Shown here piece by piece: positions 56,394 through 64,000 of a stretch of 64,000 bases of DNA; the stretch's first letter is position 1; the number at the start of each line of letters is the position of its first letter. The position numbers and the translations under genes are program-made. Origin of the DNA: Ascarosepion bandense (lineage: Eukaryota > Mollusca > Cephalopoda > Sepiida > Sepiidae); assembly GCA_037127315.1 (NCBI GenBank), contig JBBBDQ010001122.1, forward strand, positions 8,377,001-8,441,000, read 5' to 3'. Under the pieces are notes generated by a model. The model was not told the DNA's origin and did no database searches. It worked only from the letters and a program-made list of their open reading frames with translations.

Positions 56394-57312
56394 TGTGCGT
56401 TGTGGTGCATTGGATATCGGCTCGGAACGAGAAATCGGGGAACCAAGTTCGAATTCCATCTGAATTCGTCGCATTCACTTACGCGCAAATACCTTTGGGA
56501 AAGGTATTAATCCGTCTATTCCTTCCAGTTATGGCTTAAATAACAGGACAGATTGGGTTCTATAGCCTTGGTCGGCAACCAGTCTACCGCAGAAAGCAAT
56601 GGTAACCTACTGCGGGATATTCTTCTGCCCAGTCAGTCATGACTCATTCAAGACTTGATTGCTCAAAGCGTATATCATATATGGCACTTCACTGACTGAA
56701 TGAACATAATAGTTGGAAACAATTAAAGCTTCTAAAGGGCATAAAGTGGGGGATCGGTTTGTTATTGTTATTAAGTAATAAACTGATCCCCCACTAATTA
56801 CTACTTAATAATACATCTCTTCTCCCTCTAGCTATGAGTCAAATAATAGGACAGATTGGGTTCTATAGCCTTGGTCGGCAACCAGTCTACCGCAGAAAGC
56901 AAAGGCAACCTACTGCGGGATAATCTTCTCCCTAGTCAGTTATGTCACATTCGAGACATCATCGCCCAAAGCATGTGTCACATATGGAAATTAACTGACT
57001 GACTGAACATAATAGTTGAAAACAATTAAAGTTTCTACTGGGCACGAAGTGGGGGATCAGTTTTCTATTGGTATGGACTAATAAACTGATCCTCCACTAA
57101 TTACTACTTAATAATATAATACATCTTTTCTCCCTCTAGCTATGAGTCAAATAACAGGACAGATTGGGTTCTATAGCCTTGGTCGGCAACCAGTCTACCG
57201 TAGAAAGCAATGGAAGCCTAATGCGGGATAATCTTCTGCCCAGTCAGTCATGACTCTTTTGAGACATGATCGCCCATAGAGTGTATCACGTATGGCACTT
57301 AACTGACTGATT
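56394..57312 (+). repeat. SINE trimer with two hairpin linkers
   Basis: Unit 1 (56394-56700) has a full tRNA-like head (GTTGTGGTGCATTGGATATC; box B AAGTTCGAATTCC). Two linkers (about 56702-56827 and 57004-57130) each hold AAGTGGGGGATC(G/A)GTTT and AAACTGATCC(C/T)CCACTAAT. Units 2 and 3 are bodies only, ending CACTTAACTGACTGA. It is the cleanest example of the dimer/trimer design. Confidence 0.9.
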
Positions 57313-57314
57313 AT

Positions 57315-57970
57315 CATTCTTAGTGTCAATTCATTTAATTGTTTTTTCTTTTACACCAAATTGAAAATTCAAGGAGTTCAGTGAATGGGCGCGCAATCAG
57401 TTGAAATAAAATTAAAAAAACCCAAAAAAAAACCGTTATTTCTTCAAAAATTAAACCGACGACATTTTTTATCACATTGCGACATGAGGCGGTAAGGAGA
57501 AATTAATCAACCAGCATCGATGTTTTGTGAAATAGCCGAACTGGGTTGAAACACCAAAATATTTCCCAAAACCAAACGTACGCCAAAAGAAAGTTATAGC
57601 CATTGTTTGATTGTCGGAAAGTGGAACCACCTGTGACACCTTCTCAAATCCTGACGAAGTCTTCGCAGTATTGCTAGATAATCACCGAAGCACTATTTCC
57701 GTCAAAAAATATTCACTGGAAATGTAAAATATCTTTTCAATAACAACGCCCAATTGCATGTGTTGCAAATAAGTGCATAATTTAAACGAACTGGTTCACC
57801 AACCTGTGCCCCACCCAGCTAAATCAACAAACTCCACACTGACCGAATACCAATTCTTAGGCATCTCGACAATTTCTAGTAAGAGTGCTTCACAATAAAC
57901 AAGAATCAACAGAAACTAAAAAAAAACAAAAAAAAACTGAATCATTTTATCAGTTCTAGCACTGTAGACT
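57315..57970. other. unannotated stretch
   Basis: No recognised feature. Confidence 0.55.
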
Positions 57971-57974
57971 CTGG

Positions 57975-58250
57975 TGCTACTAGAATAAGTCAAGTACCAT
58001 TCGTGATACACCTCTCGAAAGAGTCAGGACTGACTCGGCAGAAGATTTTCTCGCAGCAGGTTGCCATTTACTTCTGTGGTAAACCGATTTCTAACCAACA
58101 GTATAGAATCCCAGGTTTAGAATTTGTCCTGCTATTTAACCCATAGTTGGAGGGAGAAGCAGCGGAAAATTTCCCCAAGGGTATTTGCAAGTAAGTGAAT
58201 GCAACGAATTCAACTGAAATTTGAACTCGGCTTTGAACTCGGCTCTTAAG
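57975..58250 (-). repeat. tRNA-derived SINE, tail and body, head lost
   Basis: Minus strand: TTCAGTTGAATTCGTTGCAT and the body to GTATCACGAATGGTACTTGA. The head is replaced by a repeated CGGCTTTGAACTCGG and then microsatellite. Confidence 0.82.
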
Positions 58251-58261
58251 CTTCTATTTCG

Positions 58262-58263
<2 letters not shown>

Positions 58264-58350
<87 letters not shown>
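58264..58350. repeat. (TA)n then (GT)n microsatellite
   Basis: TA 58264-58311, GT 58313-58349. Confidence 0.95.
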
Positions 58351-58351
<1 letters not shown>

Positions 58352-58720
58352 ATATGGAAGATTTCCGAGCAATGACAAATCTCGCGTGGTCATGTGTGGC
58401 TTCATGAGCTGTGGTACGATATTCGCTTCCAGCGTCTTGTATGCACAAGTTTGTTGTTACTTGGAAATCTTCCACGTAAATAAAAACAGAATATTATTAT
58501 TGTTTGTCCGTGAATTGTTATATTATAATGTAATTTTCATCTCTGAAAATGGCATATGTAAGCCGAACGCTTATATTGGATTATACAAAAAGTTATGAGT
58601 TAATATTGTGATTTTCCTACTTTCATTTAATGATAATGCTATTAAGCTTATCAGACAATATGAAAAAATTTACATAAAATGGACAAAACTTGTCTATATT
58701 ATTTAATGAAGCACTCACCA

Positions 58721-58739
<19 letters not shown>

Positions 58740-58793
<54 letters not shown>

Positions 58794-58950
58794 GTCATCA
58801 GCAGACAGATCTGTTTCGCTGTATCATAGCTCATCAGTACGGTTAGAGTCCGATTGCTTTTAACCCAGGATTGAAACCCGACCGAATTGGCGTCAGTCGG
58901 CGATTCTATCTCTGAGCTATAGACGCTCTGTAGAAGCAGGTAGACTTAAC
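58740..58950 (-). repeat. hammerhead-bearing SINE-like repeat (minus)
   Basis: TA and CA tail, hammerhead, box B GGTTTCAATCC (about 58868-58880), box A ATAGCTCAGAGATAGAATC (about 58903-58922). The 5' half is missing. Confidence 0.85.
58796..58847 (-). ncRNA. hammerhead ribozyme, core intact
   Basis: CTGATGA, GAAA and the GUC site are intact. Stem II has one A-C mismatch (GCTAT/ACAGC) and stem I one mismatch. Possibly active. Confidence 0.83.
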
Positions 58951-59114
58951 CTCTAATTTTCTTTCTCTCTCTTTCTCTTGTGTGTGTGAATTGGTTGATA
59001 TTGATGTACTTTTAATGTCTATAAATTTCATTTTATATATACTACGAGATGCGTATCAATTTACAGCTTTAAATTACTGAACATACCCCCACACACATAC
59101 ACAGACACACAAAC

Positions 59115-59117
<3 letters not shown>

Positions 59118-59162
<45 letters not shown>
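59118..59162. repeat. (TA)n microsatellite
   Basis: Pure TA run at the end of the tandem hammerhead repeat. Confidence 0.95.
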
Positions 59163-59164
<2 letters not shown>

Positions 59165-59167
<3 letters not shown>

Positions 59168-59515
59168 AGTTACTGTTTTTCAAAGTTTACCATTCTTCCA
59201 GAGTGCTCAATCAGGGTGTGAGAGCGTAAATAGTCATCTGCAGACAGATCTGTTTCGCTGTATCACAGCTCATCAGTACGATTAGACTCCAATTGCTCTT
59301 AACCCAGGATTGAAACCCGACCGAATTGGCGTCAGTAGGCGATCCTACCTCTGGGCTATGGGCGCTCGGAAGGAGGCATAACCAATAGCCAGAGTGCTCT
59401 AATTCATGACTGAATGAGAGATCCGTAGATGCCAGAGTAGCTAATGTTTTTCAAAGTCTACCATTCTTCCAGACTGCTCAATCAGGGTGTGAGAGCGTAA
59501 ATATATATATATATA
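59165..59515 (-). repeat. tandem hammerhead-bearing repeat, about 271-bp period
   Basis: The block GGTAAACTTTGAAAAACAGT / GGTAGACTTTGAAAAACATT occurs twice at 271-bp spacing, with ACGCTCTCACACCCTGATTG in both. Between them, read on the minus strand, are box A TAGCCCAGAGGTAGG (59344-59358), box B GGTTTCAATCC (59308-59318) and a complete hammerhead (59235-59286). So a full unit is followed on its ribozyme side by the start of the next unit. Confidence 0.88.
59235..59286 (-). ncRNA. hammerhead ribozyme, core and stems II/III perfect
   Basis: CTGATGA, stem II GCTGT/ACAGC, GAAA, stem III ACAG/CTGT, GUC site. Stem I keeps three pairs, then one mismatch. Best candidate for activity among the minus-strand copies, and the only one with unit sequence on both sides. 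Confidence 0.88.
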
Positions 59516-59517
59516 TA

Positions 59518-59637
59518 TATTTTTTTTTTTTTTAATCACCCCGAGCAAGGCGGAAATGCCACTGATGAGCGGGGGGCTGCATAACTGTAAAAATATTAAT
59601 TAGAAAAGAGTGAGGAGTACAAACTAGTTAGAAAGGA
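59518..59637 (-). pseudogene. LINE 3' tail (subfamily A)
   Basis: Minus-strand tail ending TTGCTCGGGGTGATTAAAAA. Only about 120 bp; its other end joins a SINE body. Confidence 0.85.
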
Positions 59638-59785
59638 TTGGGTTCTATAGCCTTGGTTAGCAACCAGTCTACCGCAGAAAGCTAATGGCAAAACACTGCG
59701 GGATAATCTTCTGCCCAGTCAGTCATGTCTTGAAAGAGACATGATCACCCAAGCGTGTATCACGTATGGCACTTAACTGACTGAT
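59637..59785 (+). repeat. SINE body fragment
   Basis: GATTGGGTTCTATAGCCTTG to GCACTTAACTGACTGA; no head. Directly abuts the LINE tail. Confidence 0.85.
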
Positions 59786-59789
59786 TCTT

Positions 59790-60465
59790 CACTAATCTTT
59801 TGTTCTGGTGATTTTTTTTTTTTTTTTTTTTAATATTATTCGTTAGAACTGCCTGCTTTTACGCGCATTTTAACAATGGAATTTTTCGTTTAAAACAGGA
59901 ATAATTTTTAACAATGTTGGTAGATTAATGTATCTTCCCTGTTCCTTTTCTATAGATATTTTGGAAATGTCTAACATTTGTGTCCGGAAAAAACAGTAGT
60001 GGCTCAAAATGAAGTTTGTTTACAAGATTATAAAAATTTGTGAAAACAGGTTTATTATTGAAAGAAACAGTCTATATAATGAATAAGAAGAGCCAAACTC
60101 AAATATATTGTGTGTTTGTGGCTTCCTTTAAAATCTAACATTAAAAGAATGTTTGGCACTAGGAAGAGACACTCATAACCTATTTTAGTGAATTTGTGTA
60201 GCGAGAGTAAAAGAAAAATGAGGCCTGGAGAAGGTATTTTTAGAAATTTATGAATGCAATTACTCGTCTTTATGTTATCATCGAAATTTCTTTGTTCACA
60301 GTATTTATAAATTTATAAATATAAAACAACATTTCGTCTTCATTTCAGTATAAAATTGTGAATAATGAATATTTAATTATAGTTGTTTCATAAATTTGTT
60401 TAATTTTGTAAATATAAAATTATTTTTGTAAATAAGTCTTGTCGTAAACAGTGCTTATGTAAACT
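59790..60465. other. unannotated AT-rich stretch
   Basis: Nothing recognised beyond a T-tract at 59812-59832. Confidence 0.55.
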
Positions 60466-60769
60466 TATTTATAAATGGAACTTTGTGTGTGTGTGTGTGT
60501 GTATGTGTGTCCGTTACTTATAGACTCCGAAACGGCTGAACCAATTTTCTTGAACATTTACACAGTTGTACTATAAGCGTCTGCGAGTGTTCTTAGCTAG
60601 GTTTTGTGTCGAGGTGCCCCCGATAAATATCGAAAATCGATAATCGAAAATATCAGGTTATAGAAGGAGTGGTCCGATTTTAATAAAATTTGATACACTC
60701 ATAGACAAAGACATACAAAACGGTATTCAGAAGTTTCAAGGTTGCAGTTCTTACAAGAGTGAAGAAAAT

Positions 60770-60820
<51 letters not shown>

Positions 60821-61203
60821 CAAGATGTTTGTGTGTGTGTCTGTTTATCTGCCTGTATGTCTATTTTTTTCTGCCCTTTTATTTTAGTTTTTGCTTCGGG
60901 TTTGGCTCTAAGTAGGTATAATTGTAGTTCTTAGTCTCAGCCATGATACCATTTACTTAGAGGACTTATTTAGCCTTCAAAATTCAGTTTACAACGAAAA
61001 AACTTATTTGATATCGATAGCAGGAAATCAAAATTTGACTTACATCCATTCATTTTTCTTTCAGTCTACGGTTTCGCTTTAACTGGAAACAACTATTGCT
61101 TTTTAGTCTTTCGTGTCAACGTCCAAAGTGTCTGAGCTCCAGGACCATGGATTAGTTTTAAAGCTTTCATTACACTCAAGCAACGCCGGGCTATACTGCT
61201 AGT
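60466..61203 (+). mobile_element. Helitron-like non-autonomous element, copy 3
   Basis: AACGGCTGAACCAATTTTCT, ATAAATATCGAAAATCGATA, TA run (60774-60817), GGCAAGATGTTTGTGTGTG and a body nearly identical to copy 1, then the 3' end AGCAACGCCGGGCTATACTG, CTAGT. Copies 1 and 3 keep the same two-block design. Confidence 0.82.
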
Positions 61204-61264
61204 CAAGAAAAAAGAAAAAGTATAAATCCACTTGCATATGTTTGTTAATTTTTCAAATTTTAAT

Positions 61265-61745
61265 GACCGTTTTTTAAAACAACAAACATTACCGAGGGGC
61301 TAAAACGACGGTGTAATAGCGGTGTCAAGGGAATAACCGTCCTTATGAAACACTGTATTTATTGCGATTACAAAGTTTTAATATTGCCGAGGGGTTAAAA
61401 AAGACAGTGTAATAGAGGTGTCAAGGGAATAACCGTCCTTTTGAAACACTGTATTTATTGCGATTACAAAGGTTAAATATTGCCTAGTGGTGAAAAAAGT
61501 CGGTGTACTAGCGGTGTCAAGGGAATAACCACACTTTTGAAACAGTGTATTTATTGCAAACACAAAAGTTAAACATTGCCAAGGGGTTAAAAAGACAGTG
61601 TAATAGCAGTGTCAAGGGAATAACCACCCTTTTAAAACATTGTATTTATTGCAAACATAAAGGTTAAACATTGCCGAGATGCTACAAAAGACGGTGTAGT
61701 AGCGGTGTCAAGGGAATAACAGGCCTTTTGAAATCCCAATTTTTG
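61265..61745. repeat. satellite-like tandem repeat, about 96 bp, five copies
   Basis: Units contain ATTGCCGAGGGGTTAAAA, GACGGTGTAATAGCGGTGTC, AAGGGAATAACCGTCCTTTT and GAAACACTGTATTTATTGC. Divergence rises toward the right end. Confidence 0.92.
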
Positions 61746-61749
61746 CAAA

Positions 61750-62465
61750 GCATGGAAGTTAAGCATTGCCAAAATTCTCATGGTAATTGTTCATGTGAGA
61801 TTCCGTCTGATGAGCTTACAATTAAATTCATTTTTATCTGTGAAAATAGATATATAAACCGAGTTTACCTTATTTATAAATATAATCTTTTTGCCGATGA
61901 AATTTTGTGAGTTGATAGTTATTATATCATCTTCTAAACATAGAAGATCGGATGAATAATTTGAACGGTAAAAATGAACAAGCCACCGATATTTGATAGC
62001 ATATTGCAAGTGACGCGGGTAATAGTATCATGGACGTTTTATGGCCTACCTTCGACATCTGATGCCAGTGTTTTTTTAAATTGCTACTCAGTGGTGGTGG
62101 CAATTATGATTTATGGTCGGGACTGCCTCAGGTGTCTGTTACTGAATTAATTTCAAGTGTTCTTAATCTAAGAGTTATTGCTTATTCCCCAAGGTACCGG
62201 TTAATTTCCTGCAAAACACACTCATCATTAACCAAGCCGCTGCTCATAATGCCTTCGAAGAATCCATCGGCTCTACAACTTTAGAAATATATACTAGCGG
62301 AATAAACATATCTGTTTATTGTTGACGACAATGCTTAGAGAATGATTCTTATTTAAACTCAGAAATTATGTTAAAAATACTGTTTTAAAATGCATAATGT
62401 AATTTATTATGAATAGTACGACTTGAAAAATAATACAACCCCGTGTTTCTGAAGCTCAAAACGGA
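61750..62465. other. unannotated stretch
   Basis: An open frame at 62081-62284 has mixed composition and could be a decayed mobile-element or exon fragment. I do not recognise it. Confidence 0.45.
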
Positions 62466-62467
62466 AT

Positions 62468-63215
62468 ATATTACAGTATTTACATTATTCGGACTGTTGT
62501 CTCATCTTTGTTTCTATTTGTACGATATTTCAGCCATTGTACGCCCGGTCTTCATCAGTTGCTAAGAATTACGAACCGAACCCTTTATTACAATCACAGG
62601 ACACATTGCCCAGTAGATATAGTCTTTGGTTAGTTTCTGTAACTTGACCTAAAGAGTTGTGAGTTCAATACCAGACTGCAGCAGTGGTGAATAAGTTACT
62701 TTCATGGTTAGATGGAGATAACTCATGACTACCAGGAAAGGCACTAATACGCAAGGAATGGAAATCATATACCCCAGTGATTGTAATAAAGGGTTCGGTT
62801 AGAAATTCCTAGCACCTGAAGAAAGCCGGAGCGTACAACGGCCGAAACGTCGTACAAATGGCAACAAAAATGAAGACAATAGTCCAAATAATGCAAATAG
62901 TGTAAATATTACCTCATCTCAGAAATATAGACAAAGGGTTCAGTTCGAAATTCTTAGCACCGGAAGAAGGCTGGAGCGTACAACGGCTGAAACGTCGTAC
63001 AAATGGAAACAAAGGTGAGGACAATAGTCCGAATAATGCAAATAGTGTAAATACTACCTCATCTCAGAAATATAGACAAAGGGTTCAGTTCGAAATTCTT
63101 AGCACCGGAAGAAGGCTGGAGCGAACAACGGCCGAAACGTCGTACAAATGGAAACAAAGGTGAGGACAATAGCCCGAATAATGGAAATAGTGTAAATACT
63201 ACCTCATTGTAGATT
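62468..63215 (-). repeat. tandem repeat, about 142 bp, hammerhead-like block
   Basis: Three units on the right (62800-63210) contain GAAGAAGGCTGGAGCGTACA, ACGGCTGAAACGTCGTAC and TAGTGTAAATACTACCTCAT. A first inverted piece lies at 62468-62620. The block (CTGAAGA or CTGATGA, a GCCG/CGGC-type stem, GAAAC) looks like a decayed hammerhead. Related to 6.8-7.4 kb. Confidence 0.75.
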
Positions 63216-63224
63216 ACTACTGAC

Positions 63225-63437
63225 CTGAGTTTTTTTTTTTAATCATCTCACCCCAAGCAAGGCATTCCACTGTCACTATTGCGCATGGGGCTACATAGGG
63301 GAAGGTAAAGAGAAGGAGTGGTTAGACATAGGGAATGTCAGGAGGAAGGTGACAGATGAGTAAGGATACCGAGGATGAGGGTTGGGCAGATGGGAAGAGT
63401 GTGTGATAGAATGGGAGCAGATTAGTGTGTTAGGAGT
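63225..63437 (-). pseudogene. LINE 3' tail (subfamily B)
   Basis: Minus strand: CTAACACACTAATCTGCTCC, then the 3' UTR and CCTTGCTTGGGGTGAGATGA with poly(A). Confidence 0.88.
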
Positions 63438-63439
63438 GG

Positions 63440-64000
63440 AACTACATTGAATTTATTGCTTCATCTACTGCGAGAAAGTTTGGGTCTCTGTGTCGGGTCA
63501 GAAATTTTTCCTCATCAGAATCCATTTTGTACATTTATAAATCTATCATTAGTCCGTGCATTGAATACTGTTGCCATATCTGGTCGGGTATTCTTGCTTT
63601 TCATTTCGATGTTCATAGCTGCATTTACTGCTAAAAAGGTTGGGTCTCTGTGTCGGGTCAGAAAGTTTTCCTCATCAGAATCCATTTTGTACATTTATAA
63701 ATCTATCATTAGTCCGTGCATTGAATACTGTTGCCATATCTGGTCGGGTATTCTTGCTTTTCATTTCGATGTTCATAGCTACATCTACTGCTAAAAAGGT
63801 TGGGTCTCTGTGTCGGGTCAGAAAGTTTTCCTCATCAGAATCCATTTTGTACATTTATAAATCTATCATTAGTCCGTGCATTGAATACTGTTGCCATATC
63901 TGGACGGGTATTCCTGCTTTTCATTTCGATGTTCATAGCTACATCTACTGCTAAAAAGGTTGGGTCTCTGTGTCGGGTCAGAAAGTTTTCCTCATCAGAA
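63440..64000 (+). repeat. 160-bp tandem array made of LINE ORF2
   Basis: TGGGTCTCTGTGTCGGGTCA starts at 63481, 63641, 63801 and 63961, an exact 160-bp period with few differences. Each unit encodes KKVGSLCRVRKFSSSESILY and CIEYCCHIWSG of jockey/CR1-like ORF2. As 160 is not a multiple of three, the frame breaks in each unit. The array continues past the window. Confidence 0.95.

Noticed and set aside
61760..61830. CTGATGAG with downstream GAAA
   Set aside because: Stem II does not pair and stem III is absent.

Overview
This window is AT-rich, repeat-saturated nuclear DNA from an animal. I find no host protein-coding gene, exon series or intact structural RNA gene that I can defend. The repeat mixture (tRNA-derived SINEs, Penelope-like elements, jockey/CR1-like and RTE/BovB-like LINEs, Tc1/mariner elements, Helitrons, very long TA, GT and TATC microsatellites) resembles mollusc and especially cephalopod intergenic DNA. 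The species call is inference from repeat style, not something the sequence proves.

Layout. 1-2.7 kb is the 3' part of a young jockey/CR1-like LINE with one frameshift. At least a dozen 5'-truncated copies of the same superfamily are scattered through the window, many consisting only of the 3' tail (4.2, 4.9, 6.3, 8.5-9.85, 13.0-14.3, 18.2, 29.1, 29.8-30.8, 40.4, 51.1, 59.5, 63.2 kb). A second LINE, RTE/BovB-like, is at 14.3-15.5, 19.75-20.7, 22.74, 24.4 plus 27.9, 33.1, 42.8 and 48.0-48.8 kb. Penelope-like elements with GIY-YIG endonuclease segments lie at 2.7, 31.1-31.9, 43.6-44.1, 44.4, 44.5-45.0 and, most completely, 50.45-53.0 kb. Tc1/mariner remnants are at 10.3, 23.4, 42.1 and 46.0 kb. 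Three Helitron-like elements end at 40.14, 45.68 and 61.20 kb. SINEs of at least three tRNA-like types and 5S rRNA-derived sequences fill much of the rest.

The most interesting content is RNA-based. A roughly 270-bp repeat carries a tRNA-like pol III promoter (box A and box B) and ends in a hammerhead ribozyme. It occurs six times (3.7, 16.8, 40.3, 46.7, 58.8, 59.25 kb), once with duplicated flanks in tandem, and is followed by TA repeats in most copies. A second, different hammerhead with longer stems occurs at 32.41-32.47 and 53.08-53.13 kb, close to Penelope-like sequence. Three 5S rRNA-like units in a 139-bp tandem (55.17-55.57 kb) run straight into a tRNA-type SINE, which suggests a composite 5S-tRNA element.

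Other structure that feature lists do not explain: a 3.3-kb minisatellite (24.63-27.94 kb) that appears to have grown from an internal coding segment of an RTE-like LINE, whose remains flank it on both sides; a 160-bp tandem array (63.48 kb to the window end) made from jockey/CR1-like ORF2; a recurrent SINE dimer or trimer joined by a hairpin linker (11.1, 20.7, 35.4, 56.4 kb); and a perfect 29-bp inverted repeat at 16.55 kb. Together these show retrotransposon pieces being turned into satellites, composites and ribozyme-bearing units.
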